64,000 nucleotides of DNA from UBA1240 sp045599185 (GCA_045599185.1 JAZRVO010000016.1:11537-75536); one strand, 5' to 3'; counted from the first letter of the stretch, positions 17,073 through 26,149 are shown. Made by a program: numbers and translations. Notes: a model not told the origin generated them from the sequence alone.

Positions 17073-17154
17073 TTTTGTCATGCTGAACTGGTTAGCCTTG
17101 GGCGGCTGTGCACTGCATCTGCATGGATTCCGAATCCAGTTTGGGATGACAAAA
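17073..17154. repeat. Dispersed palindromic repeat, copy C
   Basis: TTTGTCATGCTGAACTGGTT...GCGGCTGTGCACTGCATCT...TTTGGGATGACAAA, the same architecture as copy A with inverted ends. The inner part contains GGATTCCGAATCC, a perfect palindrome. Non-coding, between divergent genes. Confidence 0.75.
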
Positions 17155-17217
17155 TTTTAAAACTCGATATTCTGGCCAGTAAAAAACGTGTTACAATGTG
17201 TGCCGGAGGAATTTTAG

Positions 17218-18243
17218 ATGAAACTTAAAACCTGGACAGGCTACCAGAATGGCGTAAACCTTGGCGGCTGGCTTTCTCAGTGCTGCCACGAAAAAAAACA
17301 CTACGACACTTTTATTTGCGAAGACAACATTAAGCAGATTAAAAGCTGGGGTTTAGACCACGTGCGCCTGCCTATTGACTATAATCTTTTGCAGACAGGC
17401 ACAGGCGAATTTATTGATGCCAATTTTTGCTACATTGACAGCTGCGTTGAATGGTGTAAAAACGCCGGGCTTAATTTAATTTTAGACCTGCACAAAACCG
17501 CAGGTTTTTCTTTTGATAAAGGCGAACAGGAAACGGGCTTTTTTGGAAACCCAAAGTACGAAAAAATGTTCACTGACCTTTGGTGCGAGTTTGCCCGGCG
17601 TTACGGCAAGCTGGGTGACAGCATTGCCTTTGAACTGCTGAACGAAATAACCGACCCAAGCTTTAACCCGGACTGGCAGAGAATTTCTGCCCAAACGATT
17701 AAGGCCATCCGTTCAATTTGCCCCACAGTAAAAATTCTTATTGGCGGTTACTGGAACAACAGTGCGGCGGCTGTAAAAGACCTGATTATGCCGCCGGACG
17801 AAAACATAATTTACAATTTTCACTGTTACAGCCCGCTGTGCTTTACCCATCAGGGTGCACACTGGGTAGAAGCAATGCCAACCGATTTCAGGCTTGAATA
17901 CCCTTTCAGTTTTGACGACCCGAAAGCCGCCGGTGCAAAAAAAGCCTACGAAATTATGAAAATGGAATGGCCGAAAGGCGAAACCGGGCTTGATGCCATT
18001 GACCGGGAAATTTTTGAAGCCGTAAAGGTTGCACAGGAACGCGGCGTAATGCTTTACTGCGGCGAATACGGCGTTATCGATTTGGCAATGCCGGATTCTA
18101 CCCTGGCGTGGTTTAAGGACATTCATTCGGTTTTTGAAAAATATGGCATTGGCCGCGCCTGCTGGAATTATAAGGAAAAAGATTACGGCATAAGCGGTGC
18201 CCACTATGATTCAATAAGGAATGAACTGCTGAAATATTTATAG
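17218..18243 (+). CDS. Glycoside hydrolase family 5 (cellulase-like), cytoplasmic
   Basis: 341 residues forming one TIM barrel. GVNLGGWLSQ at residues 12-20, HVRLPIDYN at 48-56, the catalytic acid/base Glu143 in LLNEITDP and the nucleophile Glu283 in YCGEYGV all fit GH5. There is no signal peptide and no carbohydrate-binding module, so it acts inside the cell on imported oligosaccharides, probably beta-glucosides or mannosides. ATG has GGAGGAATTTTAG upstream. It stands alone, but a second intracellular glycosidase (GH127) lies 0.6 kb away on the other strand. Confidence 0.88.
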   Translation: MKLKTWTGYQNGVNLGGWLSQCCHEKKHYDTFICEDNIKQIKSWGLDHVRLPIDYNLLQTGTGEFIDANFCYIDSCVEWCKNAGLNLILDLHKTAGFSFDKGEQETGFFGNPKYEKMFTDLWCEFARRYGKLGDSIAFELLNEITDPSFNPDWQRISAQTIKAIRSICPTVKILIGGYWNNSAAAVKDLIMPPDENIIYNFHCYSPLCFTHQGAHWVEAMPTDFRLEYPFSFDDPKAAGAKKAYEIMKMEWPKGETGLDAIDREIFEAVKVAQERGVMLYCGEYGVIDLAMPDSTLAWFKDIHSVFEKYGIGRACWNYKEKDYGISGAHYDSIRNELLKYL

Positions 18244-18261
18244 CGTAAAGGTAAAACTGAA

Positions 18262-18364
18262 CCTAAAAAAGGCTGGCTTTTTTTAAGTGCACCGCGATTT
18301 TGATGAAACAAACACCGGAAAATGCACTACATTAAATGCACAGCCTTTTTTGTTTTTCAGCCTG
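18262..18364 (+). terminator. Terminator region downstream of the GH5 gene
   Basis: GGCTGGCTTTTTTT directly after the gene, and a larger pairing between AAGTGCACC/ACCGG and TGCACAGCC followed by TTTTTTGTTTTT at about 18345-18358. An end signal is likely but the exact stem is not certain. Confidence 0.4.
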
Positions 18365-18367
18365 TTA

Positions 18368-18766
18368 TTACAGTTTAATGGAAGGCATTTTATTTTCAGA
18401 ATGACCTTCGCTGTGGTGGTGTTCGCCGTGATGCTGGCAGCGCGCATTGGGATTGCCGACAAGCGTGCCTGCCGCAAAAGACTGGGCAGCTGCATCTGCA
18501 CTTCCCGTTACGCCTGCCACCTGCGTTATTCCGGCCGCGTTTAATGCGTCTATTGCGCCCTGCCCCCGGTTGCCAAGAATAAGGGTCTGCACGCCCAGCT
18601 GCTTAAGGTAGGTTGCAAGGTCGTGGTGTCCAAATCCGCCGTTATCAACAACAGCAGAACCGATTATTGTGCCGTCGCAAATATCAAACAGCTTGAACCA
18701 CTGGGTGCGCCCAAAATGCTGAAATACGTTTCCTGTTTCTTTTTCGTAAGTTACTGCAATTTTCAT
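18368..18766 (-). CDS. NifX/NifB-type dinitrogenase iron-molybdenum cofactor domain protein
   Basis: 132 residues. The pattern MKIAVTYEKETGNVFQHFGR...WFKLFDI at the N-terminus, GHHDLATYLKQLGVQTLILG in the middle and GNRGQGAIDALNAAGI are characteristic of the NifX/NafY-like cofactor-binding fold. The C-terminus is His-rich (HHGEHHHSEGH), suggesting metal binding. No nif genes are present, so the role is probably general Fe-S or metal handling rather than nitrogen fixation. ATG with AGGAAAGTAT. Confidence 0.85.
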   Translation of the reverse strand: MKIAVTYEKETGNVFQHFGRTQWFKLFDICDGTIIGSAVVDNGGFGHHDLATYLKQLGVQTLILGNRGQGAIDALNAAGITQVAGVTGSADAAAQSFAAGTLVGNPNARCQHHGEHHHSEGHSENKMPSIKL

Positions 18767-18872
18767 ATACTTTCCTGTTAGTCTCCTGTCTGTAGAATTT
18801 GCCAGTTTTGCGCCTGTTAAAGTGCGCCTGTTTTAAAATCTGTCTTTTAGCCCTGTGCCGTTTTATAAAAAT

Positions 18873-20930
18873 TTACAAATAAGGCATCCACACGCGCATT
18901 TCGCCGGGCGCACGGTTGCACCAGGCGTAGTACGGAATCATTTCGATGGAAACTTCCTGATAAGACGGGGCGCAGTCGCTGTAAAGGGGTTGGTCACCAC
19001 CGGCAAAAGGAAGCTGACGCAGGCCTTTAACGGTAATTTTGCGGCAGTTGCCCAATTCGCTGCAAAGTGCGCCAAACTGCGGTTCGGCGTTTTGCAAAAC
19101 ACGCAGCCCAAGCACGTCGCCATTATCCGCAGATTCCGCACAGTAAACCAGCGGGCCTGCCATTACTGCAAGTTTAGCAGAATTGGATGCAACTTTTGAA
19201 TTGCAGTAAACCTTGCGAAGGTTAAGGTCAAAGCTGAATTCAATTTTGCCCGATTTGCCAGAACCGGCAGAAATTACGGACTGCAACGGAACTTTTAAAA
19301 AGCCTTTTGAAAAGACTGCGCCATTTTCCGTGGAAGATTCGCAGATGATGGCTGTGCCATTTTTAATTTCAGCAATTGTTTTACCGTTCATGCTGATTTT
19401 TGCATTTTTTACCCAGCCGGGAATGCGCAGGGCAAAATTTTCTGCTTCGGTTTCTTCTATATTACCGGCCGCATTCTGCACAAAGCTGCTGGCTTTTTCT
19501 GTTTTTTCAAAATTATAGCAAACTGTGCCTTCAAACGGGTAATTTGTGCTTTGGGTAATTTTCAAACCGGCCTGCGGCAGGGTTAAAACGCCGTCTATAA
19601 ACAGAAGGCTAGAAAGTGTTTTGCCCTGCAAAGACCAGGCATAATTGGCAATGTCCGTAATTGTGCGTGCAATGTTTGGCGGGCAGCAGGCGCAGCCAAA
19701 CCAGCCGGGGCGTGCACTTAGTGCGTGCTTGTGGGTCGGTATTATTCCCGAAATATCCGGCAGCGATTCCAGCGGGTTTACGTAGAAAAACTTTTTGCCG
19801 TCAAGCTGCATTCCTGCAAGCACGTTGTTGTAAAGTGCGCGTTCCATCACATCAATGTATTCTGCATTTCCTTCAAGGCGAAACATTTGCCGGGCAAACA
19901 TCATAAGCGAAATTGCGGCGCAGGTTTCGGTGTAGGCTGTATCGTTGGGCAAATCATAATCGGCCGTAAAGGATTCAAGGTGAGCCGTAGAACCGATGCC
20001 GCCGGTTATGTACATTCGCTTTTGGGTAATGTTGTGCCACAACCGGCGGCACGCCTGTGCAAGTTCTTCATCGCCAAATGTTATGGCGGCATCTGCCATT
20101 GCGGTGTAAAGGTAACCGGCGCGCACTGCATGACCGGTTGCAACGCTAAGTTCCTTTGCAGGGTTATCATTCTGGGCGTATTTTGGGTCTACGCTTTCCG
20201 CGCCCCACACATTCCAGTTCCGGCTTTCCATTTCCTTGTTGAAAAACCGGCTGTCAACGCCGCGAACATCTATAAAGTGCCTTGCAAGCCGGGCATATTT
20301 TTCATTTCCTGTTGCCCTGCTTAATTTTAAAAGTGCAAGCTCTACTTCCGGGTGTCCGGGATAACCGGGATTCTGGTTAACGATAAAATGCTGGTAAATG
20401 CAGTCTGCAAGTTTTTTTACCACGTTCAAAAGGCTGGTTTTGCCGGTGGCTTCGTAATGGGCAACGCCGGCTTCTATAAAGTGCCCGGCGCAGTAAAGTT
20501 CGTGGGCATCGTGCAGGTTTTTAAACTTCTGGTCTGGGTACTTCAGGGTAAAATACGTGTCCAAATATCCGTCTGCTTCCTGGGCGGCGGCAACCTGTTC
20601 AATAAGCCGGTCAATGCGCTTTTCCAGCTCCGGGTTTGGGTACTGTACAAGTGAATAGCTGGCGGCTTCAAGCCATTTTGCAACGTCGCTGTCCTGAAAA
20701 ACCATGCCGCCAAAAGTGCCGCCGGTTTTTCCGTACTTCAGTTTTTCTGCGGCAAGAATGAAGTTTTTAACGCTGTGGCTTTTTTCTATGCCGGGTATTT
20801 CATCGTGAATGGCTTTTTCCTGATACGGAATTATGTTTTTAACCGCAATTTCCTGATAGAATTTCCAGAATGAACCAGAAACCTTAAAAAAATGGTTCAT
20901 GGTTGGTGCTTTTTCATTTTCTTTTGTCAT
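18873..20930 (-). CDS. Glycoside hydrolase family 127 (beta-L-arabinofuranosidase-like), cytoplasmic
   Basis: About 685 residues. The first two thirds form an (alpha/alpha)6 barrel with VGHAVRAGYLYTAMAD-like region (TGHAVRAGYLY), CAAISLMMFARQM, and the zinc/cysteine cluster FGCACCPPNIARTI, in which the catalytic Cys of GH127 resides. A beta-sandwich domain follows, with a FALRIPGWV strand. These enzymes release L-arabinofuranose from arabino-oligosaccharides. No signal peptide. I use the ATG at 20930, 6 nt after AAGGAA; an ATG two codons earlier abuts the site. Works with imported plant cell-wall sugars, as does the GH5 neighbour. Confidence 0.88.
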   Translation of the reverse strand: MTKENEKAPTMNHFFKVSGSFWKFYQEIAVKNIIPYQEKAIHDEIPGIEKSHSVKNFILAAEKLKYGKTGGTFGGMVFQDSDVAKWLEAASYSLVQYPNPELEKRIDRLIEQVAAAQEADGYLDTYFTLKYPDQKFKNLHDAHELYCAGHFIEAGVAHYEATGKTSLLNVVKKLADCIYQHFIVNQNPGYPGHPEVELALLKLSRATGNEKYARLARHFIDVRGVDSRFFNKEMESRNWNVWGAESVDPKYAQNDNPAKELSVATGHAVRAGYLYTAMADAAITFGDEELAQACRRLWHNITQKRMYITGGIGSTAHLESFTADYDLPNDTAYTETCAAISLMMFARQMFRLEGNAEYIDVMERALYNNVLAGMQLDGKKFFYVNPLESLPDISGIIPTHKHALSARPGWFGCACCPPNIARTITDIANYAWSLQGKTLSSLLFIDGVLTLPQAGLKITQSTNYPFEGTVCYNFEKTEKASSFVQNAAGNIEETEAENFALRIPGWVKNAKISMNGKTIAEIKNGTAIICESSTENGAVFSKGFLKVPLQSVISAGSGKSGKIEFSFDLNLRKVYCNSKVASNSAKLAVMAGPLVYCAESADNGDVLGLRVLQNAEPQFGALCSELGNCRKITVKGLRQLPFAGGDQPLYSDCAPSYQEVSIEMIPYYAWCNRAPGEMRVWMPYL

Positions 20931-21175
20931 AAACATTTCCTTAAAAAACGTGTCCGTTATTTTAGCATTTGCCGCCGCAATAAAGCCCTGCTACTTGAAA
21001 TATTTTACAATATAAACTAATTTTAGTATATTATATTACAAATAGTATTATAGTTACCGCGAATGCATAAGCATTATTCAATTAAATGCCAAATTTTATT
21101 TTGAACAAAAAAACATTAAAAAACCGGCATTTGGTTGCACATTGCGTTCAAACTGATAAAAAAAAGGTTAAAAAC

Positions 21176-22489
21176 ATGGAAATATTTTATTACTGCAAAC
21201 TGCAAATTGCGTGTCTGGCATTTCTGGCCTTTTTAGGCTACCAGAACATACACGAAGGCCGCCGCCTTTCTAAAGTTTCCGGCAAAAGCTTCTGCACGCC
21301 CATTTTTGATTCAATGTTTGTGTGTGCATACATTGCCATTATTTTTGACGGCGTTACGGCGTATACGGTTAACCACCTGCAAACCGTGCCGCTGGCAGTA
21401 AACAACCTGTGCCATTTTCTGTTTTATTTTTCATATCAGATATTTATCGTTCTGCATTATACATACTGGCTTTGCAAAGCCAATAAAATGCCCCAAAACT
21501 GGTATAAACGCATTTGCCACTACTTACCGTCGCTGCTTTCCATGATTGCTACGGCGCAACTTATGACCACAACCGAATACCGAATTGGCAAATATACAAA
21601 TTATTCAATGGGTTTAAGCGTTTATTTAATTTACGGCGTTCTGCTGCTTTATTTTGTACGCACGTTTATGATATTCCTTCAAAACCTGCGTTCAATACGC
21701 AACCAGAAACGCACAAGCCTTATTGCGGTTGTTTCAACAGTAATGCTGCTTTTAATAATTCAAAGCGTTTTCCCGGAAACCCTCGTTTCTTCCGTTGGCG
21801 TAACGCTGGTAATTTTATGCATTTATTTAGGCATAGAAAACCCTACTGTAAAAACCGTAGAATTTTACCACGATGAAATGATTTTAAGCTTTTCAACGCT
21901 GATGGAAACCAAGGACGGTTCAACAGGCAGCCACATTCGCCGCACTTCTGCCTATGCCGAACTTATTGCCGAAAAACTGGGCGAACGCATCGAATACCGC
22001 AAGGTAATTGACCGCGACTTTATAAACGAAATGAAGTCGGCAGCACCAATGCACGACATTGGCAAAATAGGCATTCCAGACAGTATCCTGCAAAAACAGG
22101 GCAAATTAAGCGACGAAGAATATGAAATTATGAAAACTCATTCAAAAATTGGTGCAGAAATAATTCAGAATACTTTTGGCCAGATGGAAAAACTGCATCA
22201 GCAGAGCATGGCTTATAATGTTGCCCTTTACCACCACGAAAAATGGAACGGAAGGGGCTATCCGGCAGGAATTTCGGGTATCGACATTCCGCTTTGTGCC
22301 CGGATTATGGCGGTTGCCGATGTTTTTGACGCGGTTTCGGCAAAAAGGTGTTACCGCGATGCAATGCCTTTGGACACGTGCTTTAAAATTATTGAAAACG
22401 GCAAAGGCACAGACTTTGACCCGGAAATTGCAGACGTGTTCCTGCAAAACCGGGCCGAAGTAGAAGCAATTTACAATTCAGTTTCCTGA
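21176..22489 (+). CDS. Membrane-anchored HD-GYP phosphodiesterase (c-di-GMP turnover)
   Basis: About 437 residues. The N-terminal 230 residues hold seven or so hydrophobic segments and look like a membrane sensor region. The C-terminal 200 residues are an HD-GYP domain: SHIRRTSAYAELIA, MHDIGKIGIPD (HD), LSDEEYEIMKTHSKIGA, YHHEKWNGRGYP (GYP) and RIMAVADVFDAV. It should hydrolyse cyclic di-GMP to GMP in response to a membrane signal. The open frame starts at 21086, but the ATG at 21176, where the hydrophobic segment begins, seems more natural. No other signalling gene is adjacent. Confidence 0.85.
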   Translation: MEIFYYCKLQIACLAFLAFLGYQNIHEGRRLSKVSGKSFCTPIFDSMFVCAYIAIIFDGVTAYTVNHLQTVPLAVNNLCHFLFYFSYQIFIVLHYTYWLCKANKMPQNWYKRICHYLPSLLSMIATAQLMTTTEYRIGKYTNYSMGLSVYLIYGVLLLYFVRTFMIFLQNLRSIRNQKRTSLIAVVSTVMLLLIIQSVFPETLVSSVGVTLVILCIYLGIENPTVKTVEFYHDEMILSFSTLMETKDGSTGSHIRRTSAYAELIAEKLGERIEYRKVIDRDFINEMKSAAPMHDIGKIGIPDSILQKQGKLSDEEYEIMKTHSKIGAEIIQNTFGQMEKLHQQSMAYNVALYHHEKWNGRGYPAGISGIDIPLCARIMAVADVFDAVSAKRCYRDAMPLDTCFKIIENGKGTDFDPEIADVFLQNRAEVEAIYNSVS

Positions 22490-22502
22490 ATTACAGTTCA
22501 AA

Positions 22503-23984
22503 TTACTGTTCCGGGCGCGTACCAGTGTTAGTGTCTGCTGCAACCGGCACAACATCGGGTTCTGCTTCAAGGTGCAGTTTTTCTGCAATTGCCGGGTAAT
22601 GGCGAATCTGGTACAAGTCCGTATCCATCGCCATAACTTCCTTAATTGGGTAAGGCTTAAAAATGGGGCGCTTAATTTTATACTTGCACCAGAAGAAAGC
22701 ATAAACCGCAAGAAGCACTGAAACGCCTGCAAAAATTGCATAAATTGTCAGTTTGCTTTTCATGTCCGGGTCAATGTTCCAAATCATAAACGCATTGCCA
22801 ATAACACCCACAACCGGAATTACAATTCCAAAAGGCAGCTTAAAAGTGCGCGGTGCTTTTGGCAGCTTTTTGCGCAGAATGATTACGTCAATGTGAACCA
22901 TAATGTAGCAGAAAATCCAGAAAGTGCAGCCCGTGTTGATAAGGAATACAAGGGAATCGCTTGATGAAAGCCCCGTTGCATTTATAAGCGCCTGCACAAC
23001 TGCAACCAGAATAAGCCCAATATAAGGCGAACCTGCCGGTGTTTTGCGAAGGAAGAAAGCCGGAAGAAGCCCGATTTTTGCCATGCCTGCGCACAGCTGG
23101 CTTACGCCGAACATTGCAGTATTCAGCGTGCTTATAACCGCCAGCAAAGAAACAATAGTCATCCACACAACGCCAGCCTTGCCAAGCAGAAGCGAACCGT
23201 AAAGAATGTGCGGAACAGTGCTTTCGGCCAAATCGTTCCACGGCGTATAGTTATAAAAACCTACAGTCATTAAAACCTGCATTACAAGAATAATAACAAG
23301 GCTTAAAACCATGCCAACCGGCACAATTTTCCTTGAGTTTTTTACGTTTGGCGAAACAGGCACAATAAATTCAACACCAATAAACAGAAAGAAAGCCAGC
23401 CCTAAAAGCGAAAAAGTATCCGTAAAATTTTCAGTAAGAACACCAGGCTGCACAGCCACCGTGCCGGGGTTTACCTTTATGCAGCCCAAAATGCCCATAA
23501 TAACCAGCGAACCGATTAAGCCGTAAGCCACAATGTTCTGGATTTTTGCAAACATGTCCACGCCAAAAAGATTAAGCACAAACAGAACGCAGATAAGCGA
23601 AATTGACCACACAGACGGCGGCACGGGAATTGTGCTAAAAACTTCACTTAAAGTATTGCCAAACATCGCCGCTTCCGAACTGCCGAGAATCAGCTGACAG
23701 CATATGAAGCCGCCCATATTGGTAATAATGGTTACAAACGGACCGCAGCTTGCAAGGGTAAACTGGGCAAGGCCGCCGGTAAGGTTTGGCATAAGTGCGT
23801 TTAATTCGCAAATTGAAAGTGCCGTTAAAATGTTGAATGCACAGGCAATAGCCATGGTAAAAATAAATGGTAAGCCAAGAATGCTAGATCCCTGCCCTAT
23901 TGAAAGCAGGCAGCTTGTTGCAACAATCAGGCCAACGCCGGTTGCAATAACACTTGGCAAACCCAGTTTCTTTTCTTCCGCCAT
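22503..23984 (-). CDS. APC-superfamily amino acid permease
   Basis: 493 residues and about twelve membrane segments. The first unwound helix is seen in SVIATGVGLIVATSCLLSIGQG and later AFFLFIGVEFIVPVSPNVKNSRKI, where the E in GVEFIVP is typical of APC amino-acid transporters. A cytoplasmic tail of about 60 residues follows the last segment (near residue 430). It probably imports or exchanges an amino acid or amine feeding the catabolic genes upstream. ATG with AGGAGAAAAAT. It lies about 155 bp after the Rid gene, separated by a degenerate dispersed repeat. Confidence 0.88.
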   Translation of the reverse strand: MAEEKKLGLPSVIATGVGLIVATSCLLSIGQGSSILGLPFIFTMAIACAFNILTALSICELNALMPNLTGGLAQFTLASCGPFVTIITNMGGFICCQLILGSSEAAMFGNTLSEVFSTIPVPPSVWSISLICVLFVLNLFGVDMFAKIQNIVAYGLIGSLVIMGILGCIKVNPGTVAVQPGVLTENFTDTFSLLGLAFFLFIGVEFIVPVSPNVKNSRKIVPVGMVLSLVIILVMQVLMTVGFYNYTPWNDLAESTVPHILYGSLLLGKAGVVWMTIVSLLAVISTLNTAMFGVSQLCAGMAKIGLLPAFFLRKTPAGSPYIGLILVAVVQALINATGLSSSDSLVFLINTGCTFWIFCYIMVHIDVIILRKKLPKAPRTFKLPFGIVIPVVGVIGNAFMIWNIDPDMKSKLTIYAIFAGVSVLLAVYAFFWCKYKIKRPIFKPYPIKEVMAMDTDLYQIRHYPAIAEKLHLEAEPDVVPVAADTNTGTRPEQ

Positions 23985-24066
23985 ATTTTTCTCCTAAAAA
24001 AATGAAAGCTCCGCGTAAAAAGCGAGTTTTGCAGAGCAAAATCTCGCTAAGTAAATGCCAGCATTT

Positions 24067-24130
24067 GCAACTCACGCAGAACTTGGTAGCCTTCGGCGGC
24101 GGCGCACAGCATCCGCCGCGGATTACGCAA
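24067..24130. repeat. Degenerate dispersed repeat, copy D
   Basis: GCAGAACTTGGTAGCCTTCG, then GCGGCGGCGCACAGCATC, matches the core of copies A-C but has lost the terminal TGTCAT/ATGACA. Just before it, AGCGAGTTTTGC/GCAAAATCTCGCT (24022-24049) forms a hairpin. Lies between the Rid gene and the APC permease. Confidence 0.5.
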
Positions 24131-24139
24131 ATTGAACGA

Positions 24140-24538
24140 TTAATCTTCCAGTTCCGTTCCAATTGCAGCGGACATTTCAATTTCAACAAGCTGGGTTGGC
24201 CTGTTAAGCGCTGCAATTGTAACGCCGGTGCAAAGCGGATACACGTCGTGGAAAATTTCCGTGTAAGCCTTCATTCCGGCCTTGTCAAATTCCGGCGTCT
24301 GAAAAATGCGCACTTCGTACACGTCTTCTTTTTTGCCGCCGGCCTGTTCAATAATCTTCACCTGTTTTTCAAGAATGTACTTCATCTGGGCGTAGGAATC
24401 GCCTTCGCCGTAAACCGAACCGTCCGGCTGAACGGCAGTTGTACCGCCAACGTGGATAATGTCACCAATACGCACAGCCCGTGAATAACCGGCCTTAAGT
24501 TCCAGCGGTGCCCCGGAAAAAAAGTTCTTACGTTTCAT
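24140..24538 (-). CDS. Rid-family (YjgF/YER057c) protein, lacking the usual catalytic Arg
   Basis: 132 residues with the full chorismate-mutase-like fold: YSRAVRIGDIIHVGGTTA near the N-terminus, DVYEVRIFQ in the middle and the C-terminal LVEIEMSAAIG. By eye, the Arg that RidA uses for imine hydrolysis (the R of ARSxV) is replaced here (the stretch is LCTGVTI). It may therefore belong to the Rid subgroups with other functions. It starts in a TAATG overlap with the stop of the PII-like gene, so the two are translationally coupled. Confidence 0.82.
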   Translation of the reverse strand: MKRKNFFSGAPLELKAGYSRAVRIGDIIHVGGTTAVQPDGSVYGEGDSYAQMKYILEKQVKIIEQAGGKKEDVYEVRIFQTPEFDKAGMKAYTEIFHDVYPLCTGVTIAALNRPTQLVEIEMSAAIGTELED

Positions 24539-24903
24539 TATTTGTCCCCCGAAATCAATGCGTCCATGCCTTCTTCGCCGGTGCGCACGCGCACAATGTT
24601 GGTAACGTCGCTTACAAAAATCTTACCGTCGCCAATATGGCCGGTGTACAGTTCCTTCTTCAAAAATTCAATAAGCGCAGGCACTTCTTCGCTTGGCAAA
24701 ACCATCATTACCACTTCTTTTGGCAAAAGCTGAATTTCTTTTTTTGCTTCAACTTCAAATTCCTGCGTGCCGTGCTGAACGCCGCAGCCAAGAACCTGAT
24801 AAACGGTCATGCCGGTAATTTTAAATTTTCCAAGCGCACTTTGCAGTGCCATAATTTTTGAAATTCCTGTAATAACTTCTACACGACTAAATTTTTCGCT
24901 CAT
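24538..24903 (-). CDS. PII-like (GlnB-fold) regulator without the uridylylation tyrosine
   Basis: 121 residues. The fold is shown by FSRVEVITGISKIMALQSAL (a variant of the usual first strand and helix), a T-loop VLGCGVQHGTQEFEV, and the B-loop TGHIGDGKIFVSDV, which binds ATP/2-oxoglutarate. The position of Tyr51 of E. coli GlnB appears to hold Glu, so control by uridylylation is not expected. No amtB or glnA is near. It is sandwiched between cyclodeaminase-family and Rid genes, so it probably senses energy or nitrogen state for this pathway. ATG with AGGAG. Confidence 0.78.
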   Translation of the reverse strand: MSEKFSRVEVITGISKIMALQSALGKFKITGMTVYQVLGCGVQHGTQEFEVEAKKEIQLLPKEVVMMVLPSEEVPALIEFLKKELYTGHIGDGKIFVSDVTNIVRVRTGEEGMDALISGDK

Positions 24904-24996
24904 AATAATCTCCTAAAATTTTTGTAAGTTCAGTTTTTATGCTGAAATTTTTGCCGGCTTTTTGTATTTTCCGGCAAAAAAAAATCCGCAGAAGGA

Positions 24997-26139
24997 TTAA
25001 ACCATCATCGCCGGTTTGTCCCACAAATTCAGTTTTGTACCAATGCCTTTTTCCAGCGCGTTGCGGTAAACAATCGTGCCCCATGCAACGTCTTCAACCG
25101 GCATACCGCCAACTGAATAAACTACAATTTCCTTCGGGTCGCGGTGCACCGGTATTTTGCCGGTAAGAACATCTCCCAAATCGTCAATCTGTTCGCGCTT
25201 CATTTTGCCTTCTGCAATAAGGTCTTCTACATGCACGGCAGGAATCGGAACGGTTTTGTATGCTTCGGGTGCATATTCTTCTTCCCACGCATCGTAAAGA
25301 CCGATGTTGTCGGTTACGGTGCGGGCGCGGTTAATAATAAAGTCGTCGTCAAAGCGCAGTGCCGCCGTAGAACTGATGATTGCACCCGGTTTTATCCATT
25401 CTTCCTTAATGTAGGGATAAATGCTTGTGTCGCCGGTGGTTGGGGTTGAAGTGCTTGCAGAAACAATGTCAGAACCGCGCACGGCTTCTTCAATGGTTTC
25501 TACCGCGTAAATTTCTTTAACCGTCGGGTAGTCTTTTTTTGCAGCTTCTATGAATTTTTCAAGGCTTGCCTTACCGCGGCCTTTTACCTTAATTGTTTCA
25601 ATGCCGGGGCGCACAGCCATTGCCGCTGCAAGTGCCGTCTTGCTCATAACGCCGGGGCCGATAACACCAATAACCTTAGAATCTTCCGGGGCAAAATACT
25701 TGTAGCCAACGCCGGGCACAGCCCCAGTTCTGTATGCCGAAAGAATGTTTGCGCTCATATATGCAAGCGGTGCGCCGGTGTCTTTATCGTTCAATGTAAG
25801 CATCAGAATAGAACGCGGCAAACCTTTTTCCTTGTTGTCGCAGTTTGAACCGTACCATTTCATACCGGCCATATCAAATTTGCCGCCAAGATACGCAGGC
25901 ATGGCCATAAAACGCCGGTCAGGGCCGTCAAGGGGCATTTCCGGGAATGGCGAACTTGCAGGGAATGTAACCATCGTTCCGTGGGAGTTTCCGTTAGCAC
26001 CACCCATTCTGTAATTACCGGCTTTCATAAGCTTGAACATCTCTTCCATTGCATCGATGCAGCCTTTCATGTCTTTTACACCGGCTTTAATCATGTCTTC
26101 TTCACTTAAATACAAAAAATCAATCTTTGGATATGCCAT
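24997..26139 (-). CDS. Ornithine cyclodeaminase/mu-crystallin family protein ('tyramine oxidase subunit B' type)
   Basis: 380 residues. An N-terminal dimerisation part (DFLYLSEEDMIKAGV) is followed by a Rossmann domain with VIGVIGPGVMSKTAL (GxGxxS-like). SILMLTLNDKDTGAPLAYMS and LSAYRTGAVPGV match the family substrate/NAD region. Related enzymes are ornithine cyclodeaminases, ketimine reductases and alanine dehydrogenases; the subgroup is sometimes annotated as tyramine oxidase subunit B, which rests on weak evidence. ATG at 26139 has AGGAGG. Its leader contains a full terminator hairpin and an operator-like box shared with the HcnA-like gene at 36262. First gene of a probable operon with the PII-like and Rid genes. 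Confidence 0.78.
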   Translation of the reverse strand: MAYPKIDFLYLSEEDMIKAGVKDMKGCIDAMEEMFKLMKAGNYRMGGANGNSHGTMVTFPASSPFPEMPLDGPDRRFMAMPAYLGGKFDMAGMKWYGSNCDNKEKGLPRSILMLTLNDKDTGAPLAYMSANILSAYRTGAVPGVGYKYFAPEDSKVIGVIGPGVMSKTALAAAMAVRPGIETIKVKGRGKASLEKFIEAAKKDYPTVKEIYAVETIEEAVRGSDIVSASTSTPTTGDTSIYPYIKEEWIKPGAIISSTAALRFDDDFIINRARTVTDNIGLYDAWEEEYAPEAYKTVPIPAVHVEDLIAEGKMKREQIDDLGDVLTGKIPVHRDPKEIVVYSVGGMPVEDVAWGTIVYRNALEKGIGTKLNLWDKPAMMV

Positions 26140-26149
26140 ATCGTACCTC

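Noticed and set aside
18368..18766. Nitrogen-fixation gene
   Set aside because: The NifX-like fold is widespread in anaerobes without nitrogenase, and no nifH/D/K is in the window.
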